From positions 210,125 through 274,124 of the forward strand of contig CAUYUJ010014751.1 of the NCBI GenBank assembly GCA_963575745.1: a stretch of DNA of 64,000 nt. The letters run 5' to 3'. Below the pieces are notes generated by a model, which was given only the letters and a program-made list of their open reading frames with translations, ran no database searches and had not been told where the DNA came from. Positions 42,736 through 53,500 of the stretch are shown here, one piece after another. Position numbers and translations under genes: made by a program. Source of the DNA: Prorocentrum cordatum (Eukaryota; Sar; Dinophyceae; Prorocentrales; Prorocentraceae). Each line of letters begins with the position of its first letter. Positions within the stretch are counted from its first letter, which is position 1.

Positions 42736-42864
42736 GCCATCGCTCGGGCGTCCACTCCTCGTGTCTTTTTCGATGTCGCGCGTGCTTTTTTCGCTAATTA
42801 AGTCATCCAGGATGCTCCTCCCTGGTCCTCGCCGAAGAAAAAGTGCACACGTCCGAGCGATGCC
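42736..42864. mobile_element. TIR-B element, copy 3 (129 bp)
   Basis: Starts GCCATCGCTCGGGCGTCCAC and ends ACACGTCCGAGCGATGCC. It carries a small internal insertion (TTAAGTCA) relative to the others. 42865-43692 has irregular CCCAAGAGG-rich sequence and no recognised gene. Confidence 0.85.
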
Positions 42865-43692
42865 ACGCAAACGTATCCTGGGTGTCCTCGAGACGGCCCA
42901 AGAGGCCCGCCCGCAAAGCGCTCCAAGCACGGCGCAACAGGATCCACAGTGCGGCCTCAAGAGGCAGCAGCTGTGCCATGGCTTCTTCAGTGTGACGTGC
43001 TTGCCGCACTCTCGCAGTGTCAGGCGGGTCTGAGCCCCAAGGCAGCCGAGGTGCGCCCTGGACTGCTTCGAGACGGCCGAAGAGGCCCCCGAAAGAGGGC
43101 CAGGAGATGGCCCCACGACTGCACAGGAGGCGGCCCCGACCGCCCAACAAAAGCCGTCAAGAGGGCTCCAAGAGGAAGGGATCGTTAGAGGCCCCCAAAA
43201 GGGCCCCAAGAGGCCCCCCTAAGAGGGCCCCCAACAGGCCCTAAGAGGGCCCCTGGAGCCATCCCCCGAAAGATACCCCCAAGACGCCCAGCAAGCCCCC
43301 CAATTCGCCGTGCTCCCTGGCACGTTGAAGCGTGTAAGAATGCCAAGTGCTGCCTGGCAGTGTTCTTGTACACGTCGGTCGGAAGAAATGGGCAAACACA
43401 TGAAGCAGGAAGGCGGACAGAGCAGATCGGATTTCGCGCCCGACCCAAAAAACAACAAAGCACAGCAAACACACATCGATTCTGAAAGCATGCACGCGCT
43501 GGAAGTATACCGGGATCTGGGAATCCAGAAACACATACTTGCAACGACCGGCTGTCAACCTTCTGTAGGAATCCCACAGAAAGGACGTACGCGCCAAGCT
43601 ATGTACATGAACACGGCCCATTGACCCGCGAGACCGGCCGCGCGACACGAACATTCGCGCAATGCGAACTCTCGAAACCAGCGTGGATTCAT

Positions 43693-43876
43693 GCACTCCA
43701 GATTTCGTAATAAAAGGGAGGGGGTCTGGACCCTCCAAGACAAGCCATTTCAGACCTCCCCCGTGGGAGAACCCTCCAAAACATCGTCCCCAGACCCCCC
43801 AGGCCCTCCACGATGGCCTGGAAGAGACACCCCCCGGAATGAGACCCCCCTCTCTTTATCACGAAATCTGGAGTAC
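43693..43876 (+). mobile_element. TIR-A, 184-bp palindromic MITE-like element, copy 2
   Basis: Reverse-complement copy of 248-431 with identical length. Left end GCACTCCAGATTTCGTAATA, right end TCACGAAATCTGGAGTAC. Inner shared blocks include CCTCCAAGACAAGCCATTTC and ACCTCCCCCGTGGGAGAACC. Confidence 0.75.
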
Positions 43877-43952
43877 GTGTACGTCCTTCCTTCGCCGGCG
43901 ATTCCGAGGCTCCGCCCCCTCGAAGCGCCTCCCCCCGCCCCTTTTCGGGTCG

Positions 43953-44132
43953 GGCGAAAGGGGGGGATAGCAAAGGGGGGGTTTGAGAATCGGCTCACGT
44001 AGCTGATTTTCCCGGCGCCTCCCGGCGCCGGGAGGCGCCCATGTATCGAGGAATGGGCCCCTCGGTGAGGCCGAAACCAGCTGCATGCAGCAAATTTCGT
44101 AACCCCCCCTTTCCCAATCCCCCCCTTTCGCC
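43953..44132. mobile_element. TIR-C element, copy 2 (180 bp)
   Basis: Starts GGCGAAAGGGGGGGATAGCA and ends CAATCCCCCCCTTTCGCC, giving long terminal inverted repeats. The centre carries CGGCGCCTCCCGGCGCCGGG. Same orientation as copy 1. Confidence 0.75.
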
Positions 44133-44237
44133 TGGCCCGAGAAGCGCCTCCCCCCGCCCCTTCTCCCGAGGCTCCCTCCGCCGGCGCCTCGACGCCTCCC
44201 CGGCGCTCTCCCCAGGGCCTCCCGAGATGCTCAAGAC

Positions 44238-44311
44238 GGAGGAGGAGGAGGAGGAGGAGGAGGAGGAGGAGGAGGAGGAGGAGGAGGAGGAGGAGGAGGA
44301 GGAGGAGAGGG
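44238..44311. repeat. (GGA)n array
   Basis: About 24 GGA units between TIR-C copy 2 and TIR-B copy 4. Confidence 0.85.
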
Positions 44312-44432
44312 GCCTCCACGACGGCCCAGGCAAGCCAGCGAGGCGACCAAAGTGGCCCAAAGGTGCCCTCAAAGCGACCCGACCCGACACAGCCCCGAGC
44401 TTGCCCAGGATGGCCTCAGGACTGCCCAACTC

Positions 44433-44557
44433 GCCATCGCTCGGACGTCCATTCCCTGTGTATTTTTCGGTTTCGTGCGTGTTTTTTTCGCCAAATGATT
44501 AAGGATGCTCCTCGATGGTCCTCGCCGAAGGAAAAATGCACACGTCCGAGCGATGCC
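44433..44557. mobile_element. TIR-B element, copy 4 (125 bp)
   Basis: Starts GCCATCGCTCGGACGTCCAT and ends ACACGTCCGAGCGATGCC. Closest by eye to copy 1. Confidence 0.85.
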
Positions 44558-45689
44558 AAGCCAAGAGGCTTTCAAGACGGCCCCACAGGGCTCGAGCAAG
44601 AAACCTTCAGCAAGGTCCGAAGGGGCCAGCACCATTGGTGTCCTATCTGTTTTGGCAGCTGTTTGCATTCTCACCTTTCTGGTCCTCCGAGAGCTTCAGA
44701 CGGCCCAAGAAGCCTGCACGATGGCCTCAAGATGACCGACGAGGGTCTCACGAGGGCCCAAGAGCATCCTATAGGACTCAAAATCGGCCCAAGGGGGCCC
44801 TCAAGGTTTCCAAGAGAGCCCAGGAGCGGTCCAACAGGAGCCAAAGTCGGCCCAATGGGGGCCCTTCGACGGCTCTCAAGGTCCCCAATAGGGATCCCTC
44901 CAAGACGGACTCCGAAAGGGCTCAGACGGCCCAAGAGTACCCTTAGACTGTCCAAGGAGTCCCCAAACGTCTCGGAGGCAGCTCAACGATGCTGCCCAAG
45001 GGCCCCAATAGAAACCCAAAAGGCTCCCCGAAGGCCCCCAAGAGGCACTCAGCCAGCACCAAAGCCGTCAAAAGGATCTTGGCAATGCGGCTCGACTTGC
45101 TGCATGCAGCTGGGTATGCTCCCCAGAGGCCCCCACGAAGCCCTTAGGGCACCCAGCAGCACCCAGAAGACAGCCCCCAAGGTCTCCCAAAGGCCCGCAC
45201 GACGCCCCACCATAAACGCGGAAGAAACAAGGGACGCGCCAATTTTCCGAGCTGCGCCCAACCGTGGCGACGAAGGCCCCGCCCGAAGGCCAACTACCGT
45301 GGTCTTGACCCGCTCTCCTCCAACAACCCCCCCTTGGCCAAGCGCCTGCCATCCCGCCGGGGCACTGGGGCCGCGAATGCAGCCGGGGGAAGCCAGCAGC
45401 TGCCGGTACCGCCACAGTAAGGGCTCGACCACAAGAAACCCGACCCTGAGACCCCAGGACGTCCATGGATTTCTGGTGTGGGAGCGTCACGCCTTCCACA
45501 GCAAAGCCATCGAAACCGAAGAAACCCATGGCACCCTGGAGGCAAACAGGGTGCTTCTTGGCATGGCTCTCCTCTGCACTCCCTGGGCCTCTCCTCGGGT
45601 GCACTCTGCGCAGTAGTATCGATAGCTTTTCCTCTTCTGACCTCCTCCGCCCTCCAGAGGAGCACCAGACGTCATCAAAGCGAGGGTGA
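44558..45689. other. Stretch of irregular GGCCCAAGAGG-like motifs, no recognised gene
   Basis: A 417-codon plus-strand frame crosses this region, but its Pro/Arg/Ser-rich content comes from loose repeats of CCCAAGAGG and CTCAAGG motifs (about 44570-45200). The same motif family fills 42880-43290. The rest (45200-45689) is unique-looking. No protein domain was recognised in any frame. Confidence 0.5.
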
Positions 45690-45955
45690 CGAGCGGTCAA
45701 TCACTGTCCCTGGGTACGTGGCTGAAGTGGGCTTCCGCGGTACGGATTGTTGTTGTTGTTGTTGTTGCTGTTGCTGTTGTTGCTGTTGTTGTTGTTGCTG
45801 TTGCTGCTGTTGTTGATGTTGCCGTAGTTGTTATAGCTGTTCTTGTTGTTGTTATTGTTATTGTTGTTGTCGTTAGTGTTGTCGTACATGTTGTTGGTGT
45901 TGCTGTTGCAACTGCTGCTGTTGTTGTTGTTGTTGTTGGTGTTGTTGTTGAACTC
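45690..45955 (+). repeat. Short retroposon-like repeat with long (GTT)n tail, copy 2
   Basis: The body GGTCAATCACTGTCCCTGGG, TACGTGGCTGAAGTGGGCTT, CCGCGGTACGGA matches the reverse complement of 34728-34806. It is followed by about 210 bp of TTG/CTG/ATT-type trinucleotide repeat. Confidence 0.6.
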
Positions 45956-46108
45956 CCATTCCTGAAGAATAATTATTGTTGACCCCCCCCGTCTGGTGCA
46001 TATTGTTTTTCCAATAAAAGTGCCCTTCCCGGGGCTCGCACCCTGTCTTTTATCTAAGAAAGTCTTGAAGGTCAAACTGTGCCGTTGGCCCCTGGTTTAC
46101 AACAACAA

Positions 46109-46311
46109 CGGCTCCCGCCAGATACTTCCTTACAACTTATTACAAAATCGCGCTCTCGCCTGGGACTTCCTTGCAATTTACCGCCGGATCGCGGTTCCCG
46201 TTGGATACTTCCTCGCAATGTATTGAAAAATCGCGCTCTCGCTTGGAACTTTTTTGCAACTTACCACCGAATCGCGGCTCCCGCCGGATACTTCCTCGCA
46301 GTTTATTCAGA
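46109..46311. repeat. Alternating 41/42-bp tandem repeat (A-B-A-B-A)
   Basis: Five units alternate between an A form (CGGCTCCCGCCAGATACTTC) and a B form (CGCTCTCGCCTGGGACTTCC). Each ends in an AT-rich TTGCAATTTACCGCCGGAT-like segment. The higher-order period is about 83 bp. 46312-46769 is CT-rich with no recognised gene. Confidence 0.8.
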
Positions 46312-46769
46312 TGCCGCTCCTCGACACTCAGGAATCGCGCTCCCGCTGCATATTGCCTGGCGGTTCAAGCGACATTTACGCTTCAACGACCCGCCCGCTC
46401 GACCCGCCCGCGCGACCCTGCCGCTCGGTGGTCATCGGGGCCATTCCGAGGCCCCCCAGAGGTCATAGGAAGTTTTCGGGTGCCTTCCAATCCCCCCGCG
46501 CCTGGTTTCCGCACCAGTCTCCGCTCGTATCCACCCGCCCCCACTTTTTCAACAATCTTTCCCAGTCTTCTCTGCTCTTTCCCTTTATCATCATTTTCAT
46601 TTCGTTCGTACTCCAGTGTGCTGTTCCTCAGTTCTTCGAATTCCGCCCAACTCCTCCCCAGGCCGCCCCATCCCGCCCCAACAATCTCCACCCGTTCCCG
46701 CTCGCATTCCGCATTTCCCCCAAATTATTCCCAGCCCCTCCTCCAGATTCCTCCGTGCGCCCCCCGCCC

Positions 46770-46774
46770 CTCCG
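46770..46774. other. Target-site duplication, left (CTCCG)
   Basis: The five bases flanking the left LTR equal those flanking the right LTR (62849-62853). Five bp is the usual Copia integrase duplication. Confidence 0.7.
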
Positions 46775-47041
46775 AGTCGAAAGTGAGCCTGGTAACTCAA
46801 ATAGCATCCGCTCCCATGGGAATCGAATGGCAGATAGCGTCCATTACTCTGCTGAGGTGGTTCAGTATGGGGAATGGACGGGTATGATAGGATAAGATCG
46901 ATGTATCGGTCTTTCCAGCACATAGCGAACACTAAGGTAACTGTCCGGGCAAATAGGGCGCGCGTGCCTTGAGCCAAAGGCAACGGCGCGCGAGCTATGC
47001 TCCCGATACTATAACATCTCCCAAAGAGCTACCCTTAAAGT
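46775..47041 (-). repeat. 3' LTR of the Copia element
   Basis: About 267 bp, from AGTCGAAAGTGAGCC to CTACCCTTAAAGT on the plus strand. It differs from the other LTR by an extra G near 46881 (GGACGGGTATG) and C instead of G near 46942. The ends are not the usual TG...CA. It contains a hairpin-forming GCGCGTGCCTT...AAAGGCAACGGCGCGC segment. Confidence 0.92.
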
Positions 47042-47421
47042 CGGGAGGGGAGGAGACGGAGAGCATAGCCGCGCAGCCGTTAGGCTCTTCAAAGGCCGCG
47101 CGCACGACTGTTTGCAAGAAAGAAAACAGTGCGTACAGTCTGGCCTAACACCAGACTGTAAGGCGAGTTTCCTCGCAAGGCATTTCACGCAAATACAAGA
47201 TAGCCCCTTCGAACGATGAAGGGCTATCGGCTCAGTTAGAGGTAAGCCAAACAGGCCATACCTCACCGAGCAAATATGTATTAAGGCAAAGAGCCTGAGT
47301 CATACAAAGCCGGCTCGTTGCCAGGCGTGAAATGTAAGGCTCGTTTCCGAGCAACTAGAAGGGCGCCTCTATAGTAGGCGCCCGTGCTGGCAAATTGGAC
47401 CGCGGGGGCAACAAGGACAGA
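47042..47421 (-). other. 3' untranslated region of the Copia element
   Basis: Between the RT stop and the 3' LTR. It holds three GNRA hairpins (47163, 47313, 47339), an inverted repeat TACAGTCTGG...CCAGACTGTA (47137-47161), and another, ATAGCCCCTTCG...GAAGGGCTAT (47201-47228). The tract next to the LTR is purine-rich on the plus strand (GGGAGGGGAGGAGACGGAGA), that is pyrimidine-rich on the element sense strand. Confidence 0.7.
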
Positions 47422-49542
47422 CTAAAATTGATTAGACTTGGGTTTGTCTCTGTCCTCGGGACCCCGAAAGGGAACAAACTGCTTCACGTCATACTTGAAT
47501 GACTGAGTGCCTGACATCACTTCCAGAAGCAGCTCCCGATCGATGCTTCCCTTTGTATGCCCGTCTGCGGTCATATCCCTAGTATCACACCACTGCACGT
47601 TATGTACTTTACCTATATCCATGAGCTCACGTATCCAACTGATGTGTCCAAGCAGAGTCCGCTCTGTCGGTATCTTAAGATCCTTGCTTAATAATGATTT
47701 ATAAGCGGACTCAGCGTCTATGGTAAGAGATACTTTGATGGCTAGGCCTCCAACTTCACGCATATCTCGTAGTTGTCGTGGAGTCAGAGCCCCTGCCTTG
47801 AGCTCGTGGAGAGTGATGAGCGTAGGGTAACACTCATCGAGGTTATGCGCCGCTGCGAGTGCCTCCGCAACATAGCTGGACCTCACCTGCAGTCGGTGTG
47901 ATTTGCATAGTCCGTCACAGAGGTGAACGACGGACTTGCCTTGAGGCGAGTTTCCTCGCCGTAGTGCATTCGCCCCGCGTATGCCGTAGCCCTTGGTCTC
48001 ATCATCCTCCTCCCCGGTAAGCTTCCGATACCCCGAATCGCTGTGGATGTCAACTTCATTCGTCGGCTTCATCCGAGGGAAGGTGATGCGTTTCGGGCTG
48101 CTGATCAGCTTTCGCGTCGCAGCATTCAGGCGTCTGACTTGCAGATTGGTGGGCTCTTGGATTTTCTGGAGAAAGACCACGTATACCATGAGCCAGATTT
48201 GAGTAAGAAGGGCATAGGCGAGGGCTCCTCGCAAGCTGACGAACATGTCGGTAATGAGTTTCGTGGCTTTGGCATCGGCCGCCGCTCCTGTAAGTTCTGG
48301 GTGTGTGATAGGACGTAGTTGTTTGATATACTCGTCCTGATCCATAATCACATCCCCTTGATCATTCTTAGTGTAGCGAACGGCGCAGTTCGTATATGCG
48401 TGTTTGTTTAGCTTGCATTTGCCAAACACCTTTTCGACACGCTGTACGTAGTCGTCTATATTTTTCTCTAGGCCAGTCATGTTAATATCATCGACATGTT
48501 TTGCCGTTAACAGATCTTGGCTGAATTCAAATTCAGGGTCATAACTGGTCGGTGCAAGACCCATAGCTCGTGTGGTCGTACGAAGTTTGAGAGAGAACGC
48601 TCTTGGAGCATCCTTTGTACCCGTTCCTGGTTTGAGGCATCTGAGGCAGTGTCGGCTTTCGTCATAGGATGAGAAGCCGGGTAGTGTACGAAGTACCTGG
48701 GCACTTCCCGGTGGAAGAGTGAAGCAGACCATGCGAGTTTCCTCGCCTGTGGCATGGGCAAGTTCCTCATAGGTCAAACCCTTGAGGAACGCCTTGTCGA
48801 TATCCATGGATGCTAAGATCCACTCTGGATGGCATGCCGCCTCACTTGCCAGGAGTCTTTGGGACTGCCTTCGGGCGGTTCCCGAGAATGTTTCCACATC
48901 GAAAGCCTCAGTATCCATAAATCCGCGAAGGACAAGTCTGAGACGAATGGTTTTAACGTTCTCGGTACCCACCTTTACAAACTTCCACTTGTATACATAC
49001 CTGGATGTCATGATGTTGGAAGCTTTGGATAAATCATACATCTCAAAGCATCGGTTGTCGATCCAGATTTTGAGCTCAGTATACAAAGCTTCACCAACCT
49101 CCTTTGGGTGTGCTGCTATGTCGGCTTTGGTCAGTAGATCATCTTCTTTAACGACCACAGCACGTTTAGCAGCAGAGGATACATATACTCTCATCGTTGC
49201 GACCATATCGGTGTCGAGCTGTGCAAGTTGAGTCTGATCTAACACTATTTTTGACATTTCTGATGTAAAACAAAACTCAACGTAAGGACCATATTCATCA
49301 CTATCAAGAGAGTAGCTCTCGTCAGGGGTGGTTGAGCAGAGAGAGACTATACAGGACTCTCGTGGTTCAGGCTCGTCTCCGAGCGTGTCCGATGATATGG
49401 TATCTTCTTCATCCACAGATGCTGAAACCAAAACACATTGGTCAGGCAGCATGGTTGTTGGGACGCAGTAAAGATAATCGTCGGTAGTCGTCGTAGGATG
49501 AAGGTCCATACGTAGCTCGTCGTACCACTCTTCCAGCATCAT
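47422..49542 (-). CDS. Copia pol C-terminal part: reverse transcriptase and RNase H (706 codons)
   Basis: RT of the Ty1/Copia type: residues 185-250 contain YKWKFVKVG and RLVLRGF, motif A SMDIDKAFLKG (about 245-255), the PGTGTKDAPRAFSLKL segment, and motif C KHVDDINMTG (HVDD, about 349-352). RNase H follows: EVDIHSDSGYRKLTG, LTIDAESAYKSLLSK and WCDTRDMTADGHTKG, all with the expected acidic residues. The frame is complete to a TAG stop at 47422. The ATGATG start overlaps the TGA stop of the integrase frame, so it may be translated by reinitiation, or by a frame change in the genomic RNA. It copies the element RNA into cDNA. Confidence 0.9.
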   Translation of the reverse strand: MMLEEWYDELRMDLHPTTTTDDYLYCVPTTMLPDQCVLVSASVDEEDTISSDTLGDEPEPRESCIVSLCSTTPDESYSLDSDEYGPYVEFCFTSEMSKIVLDQTQLAQLDTDMVATMRVYVSSAAKRAVVVKEDDLLTKADIAAHPKEVGEALYTELKIWIDNRCFEMYDLSKASNIMTSRYVYKWKFVKVGTENVKTIRLRLVLRGFMDTEAFDVETFSGTARRQSQRLLASEAACHPEWILASMDIDKAFLKGLTYEELAHATGEETRMVCFTLPPGSAQVLRTLPGFSSYDESRHCLRCLKPGTGTKDAPRAFSLKLRTTTRAMGLAPTSYDPEFEFSQDLLTAKHVDDINMTGLEKNIDDYVQRVEKVFGKCKLNKHAYTNCAVRYTKNDQGDVIMDQDEYIKQLRPITHPELTGAAADAKATKLITDMFVSLRGALAYALLTQIWLMVYVVFLQKIQEPTNLQVRRLNAATRKLISSPKRITFPRMKPTNEVDIHSDSGYRKLTGEEDDETKGYGIRGANALRRGNSPQGKSVVHLCDGLCKSHRLQVRSSYVAEALAAAHNLDECYPTLITLHELKAGALTPRQLRDMREVGGLAIKVSLTIDAESAYKSLLSKDLKIPTERTLLGHISWIRELMDIGKVHNVQWCDTRDMTADGHTKGSIDRELLLEVMSGTQSFKYDVKQFVPFRGPEDRDKPKSNQF

Positions 49543-50585
49543 AGCTTCGATATTATGTTCCTCATTTTCCTCGTAGATTGTCGACAGACGGCCTTCACTC
49601 GGCGATGAAGCACCTGGGGTGTCTGGAGGAGGCCTGTTTCCAGGCGAATCGTGTTCTCCAGACGTGTTGATGAGTGCTGATATTTAGCTGGGTCGTCGTG
49701 AAATCCTAAGGAAGGGACACGTGAAGTCAAGCATTGAATGAGTCTGGAATGAGTGCTACCAGTGATCTGAGAAATGTTTAGGCCGGTGCCCACGCACTCG
49801 TAGTAGTGGAAAGCCGGGCTGATATCGTTGTCATAGTGGATCAGCGTAGACCCGGTGGCGTACTTTACTGCAGGTAGGCTTGACACACTTTTGGCCAATC
49901 TAACTGCCACTACATGTTCTACTCGAAAATAGTTTCGCACGAGATACTGTAGTGCTAGATGTACGCGCGGGTGAAACTTGCTGTCGTCTGAAAGATTGAG
50001 GTTTCCCTTGTAATCGGGGATGTAGCCGAAAACTTTGGCAGGTTTCCCTGCGCCGAGGTGTGCCACATATGTAAGGACGGTTTGCATGGCCATATTATCC
50101 ATGCCAAGTTCCCGTGTGAGGAGACATTCAATGTATAGTGTGTGACGAGCATCAGGATACATCACAATTACCTCACGAGATCCTGCCTTGACAACAATAT
50201 GTCCTCTTTCAGGCACATTACGGATCACCGGGAATGGGCCATTCCAGCCTCCATGGTCGTCCTTGGTGGCAGTGGGTCGGTGGTAATCGACCAAATCCCC
50301 TGCAGAATAAAGGCGAGCACCATCAGGAGTCGTTTTAGCCCTAAGAGCCCGATTTGTCTTGGCCACAGCAGTGGCCTGAGTTATAGCTTCTAGGCTGACT
50401 TCCCTTACACGACGTTCTCGTTCGTGTCCTGAAGTCTCGGGTCCCTTGGGAAAGTCAAGGGTGTCGAGATCAGGGAGGAAGGAGGGCTGACGTCCTGTGT
50501 GTGCTTGGATATGGCGATACTCCGTTATAAAACGTAAAAGCATTAGTAACGAAGATGCCTTCCGCCAATACTCTAGTGAATACAA
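49539..50585 (-). CDS. Copia integrase C-terminal part
   Basis: From about 50505 downward this frame continues the integrase: QAHTGRQPSFLPDLD (matching the usual SPY...TGR.P segment after the catalytic core), then the DNA-binding/SH3-like part (TTPDGARLYSAGDLVDYHRP, GGWNGPFPVIRNVPERGHIV). About 190 residues of linker without a recognised domain end at TGA (49539). The first part (50585-50510) is out of phase: the true protein comes from the preceding frame by a +1 change at TAT-C-CAA (about 50510). The frame contains two hairpins (49632 and 50038). Confidence 0.75.
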   Translation of the reverse strand: MYSLEYWRKASSLLMLLRFITEYRHIQAHTGRQPSFLPDLDTLDFPKGPETSGHERERRVREVSLEAITQATAVAKTNRALRAKTTPDGARLYSAGDLVDYHRPTATKDDHGGWNGPFPVIRNVPERGHIVVKAGSREVIVMYPDARHTLYIECLLTRELGMDNMAMQTVLTYVAHLGAGKPAKVFGYIPDYKGNLNLSDDSKFHPRVHLALQYLVRNYFRVEHVVAVRLAKSVSSLPAVKYATGSTLIHYDNDISPAFHYYECVGTGLNISQITGSTHSRLIQCLTSRVPSLGFHDDPAKYQHSSTRLENTIRLETGLLQTPQVLHRRVKAVCRQSTRKMRNIISKL

Positions 50586-53500
50586 CAGGGATGTTGTGTC
50601 TATTTAGTTCTTCCTCAATCATGTGGAGGACGCCTCTGAGAATGCCGTTTCGTGACTCAATTGAAGTCGCGTGTTGGCCAGGTGCTCGGATACGAAGTTC
50701 TGTGCCCTTATTGGCCATCATGGCTTTAGCGGCATCGTTATTCAGGGCGCCTTCTCCGTCTGAGTATAAGACTTTGAAGGGTCCGTGATAGGCAATCCAG
50801 CAGTAGTGGTAGGCGTCAATGATAGTGTCACGTTCTCTGTCGGAAATGTCTAGGCCTGCTGCCAGGCGAATACAACGATCCATAATATGAAATATGGTCC
50901 GTTTTTTGTAGAACATGAGGTCACTTTCACCTTCGTAGAGCCAGTTACCAGGAAGGCTCACCGAGGGTAGTGTTGAGTTTCCTGGACGTTCCCATGCTCT
51001 GCATTCCCGACAGGTATCGCAAACTTCGTTGATCATGTTCAGCCGAGCGTTATCAAGCCCCACTTTGTCGAGGATTAGCCTCATCTTTGGTTCCTTCGCA
51101 TGATGCCATCGCAGATGCAGTTTTCGGAGTTCCTTTTTCACAACATGAGGTTCGTGACTACGGAGACTCTGTAGACTGTGTTGGATGTCGAATCTCGTCC
51201 AGTCGGGTAGTCGAGGAGCCCCAGAGCCGGTAGAGGCAAGAGGGTTCCTTGTAGCTCTCCGTAGTTGGTCCCCTGTATTGACTGCATCTGGAGGTGGTGG
51301 TACGCCTTGTAGGCGGCCGCGACGGGCCGCTACCTGTGGCGCTTCGCTAGAGGACGCAGAAGGCGTGTTTCCACGCTCGGGGGCGTCTCGTAGCATGTCG
51401 TAGCTGCTGGCACCAGATGTCGGATCGACGTTACCGAAGGATCGTGGTCGTGGTGGCCTGGCGTGTGCGCCTTGGCGGCCACCTGAAGCTGAAGCTTGGC
51501 CCTCACCAGGTTTAGGTAAGGGTTTCCACCAAGCTGGCACGGTTTTGCCTTCGGGGTCGTGGTCGTCTGGAAGTTTAAATGGTTCAGCAAAACGACACTT
51601 ACCAGGTTCGGTATCGAGGTGGTTCTTAACACCCTTGCTTCTCGTAAGATCCCTCTGGCATGCGGGACATGGCCAGTATACAGAGATGGAATCATGATAT
51701 TTACACTGCGTAGGGTCTCTGTTATGGCTAGGACTGTCCTTTCGGACGTTGTCGATGCATGCCGGGCAAGTGGCCACCTTTGGGATGATACGATCACCGA
51801 TGCGTCTCATACCTTCGCCTGGTTCAGCTTGATCGGGAAGGTCTGCAGGGTAAGCATGTGCGGTACTTATAGGCGCGTTTCCGCGCGTAGTGTCAATGGC
51901 TTTCGCCAGATAGACGGCTTCCACGAAGGCAGACTGCAGTCGTCGAGTGTATTTTTGTGCCAGTGAAAGCTCTTTATTGCACGGTTGTGCGTGCACATGC
52001 TGACCGTTGCACTTGAGTCGCTCAAAGGGTTTAAGAATTGTCTCGTCGTTGCTGGTGATATTTGTCGGCTTCTTAATATAGTCACCAGCCGTATCTTTGA
52101 GTCCCGTAGCACATTGGTCAATGCGTACGGTTGTAATATGTGGTCGGTTGGCAAGTTTCTTCCATGGGGAAATATCATCCACCCATGTTCCTGTAGGTTG
52201 TTCGCGTATAAACCACCTCCGAGCGTCATCTTGGGTTACAGCAATTTTACCACAATAAGTTATGTGTGGTAAATCTTCTCTGTGGTGCTGTTCCCAAGTG
52301 TTGTAGTTGACTTTGTAGTTGTAGTAGGATGGTGGTCCTGTGGTGCGGCAACTGGGTTGTAGTATGGCAACTCGTACGTAGCATATAGCGAAGTAATGAT
52401 CTATAACCCGCTGCACCGAGGGGTCTCCCAGGTCGACATATGTAGTCTTGTCTAGATTGCCTCCTGAGGAGAGTCCCCTTGAGATGGCAAGCTCTGAGAT
52501 ACCACCCTCACCGCCACAAAGCTCCAACCTATCCACGCAGTTGTTATGACCATAACATAGTGTAGCAACTATGCTGTATATGTTAGCGTGTGTGTCGGGC
52601 ATAGATGTGGGGAGGGTAAGGAACAGGTCATCGTCCTCATCGGAGCTTATCAGCTCAATAGGGACGTCAGTACTCCAGGTTGCCATAAGATCCTGTCCGA
52701 GTCCTGACAAGTCGTCGCCGCAATCATCGTTTCCGTCTTCAACGTGCTTTTTAATGCGGCGAGGCTTGATGCCTGCTTCCTTTTCGGCTTTGAGCCTTTC
52801 CTTCTGCTTGATACGCGATTCTGTGGGTAAGACTTGCTCGTCTTTTTCGCCGGTCTGTGTGCCCATTGTCGTGGTTGAGTGGGTGCGTGCGTCAATCGCC
52901 AGAGTCGGGAGGGGGAGGGAACAGTCATCTATGATGACGCGTCGAGGTTTCTGTGGTGATTGAGTAGGCTCGTTTCCGAGCAAGACCGGTTCCTCGGGTT
53001 GCCAATGCAACCGAGTGCTGATGTTGGCAACCCCTGCAGGTAGTGGTGCATGCCAATCATACCCTGTTGGTTGATCGGTAACTGAGATATCCTGAATAAC
53101 TGCATTGGTATCCAGGTTAATTGTTACACGTCGGATAACTTCAGACCATTTCGGTCCTCCCATGTTGGTCGTCACGTAGTGACGGATGTTGTGGTCCGTA
53201 CGTGTATAAGTGTTTAAATATACAGGCACGTTTCCGTGCGCGGTGGTGCTCCCCAGGATGTTGTCGTTCAGATGACGGATGAGTGTAGTGCGTGTCTGAG
53301 CTCGCCATTCAGCATGCCGTACTGTATGGCCGTACCAATCCAACACATGTTGTGGTATTGCCTGTTTGCATGTACATGCCCACAGCTTCGAGCTAATCGG
53401 TATTGATGGCGCTACCTGCATATAAGTACCACTCGGTGTACTGTCTTGCATATTGAACCGAATACCGAAATGACACAAACGCATCCGTATTACTGACAAC

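Noticed and set aside
44363-45616. 417-codon plus-strand frame as a protein gene
   Set aside because: It is built from loose CCCAAGAGG-type repeats and crosses an inverted-repeat element; no domain or coding signal was seen.
47137-47228. tRNA or other structured RNA gene in the Copia 3' untranslated region
   Set aside because: Two inverted repeats are present, but no tRNA arms, anticodon loop or Pol III boxes could be assembled.
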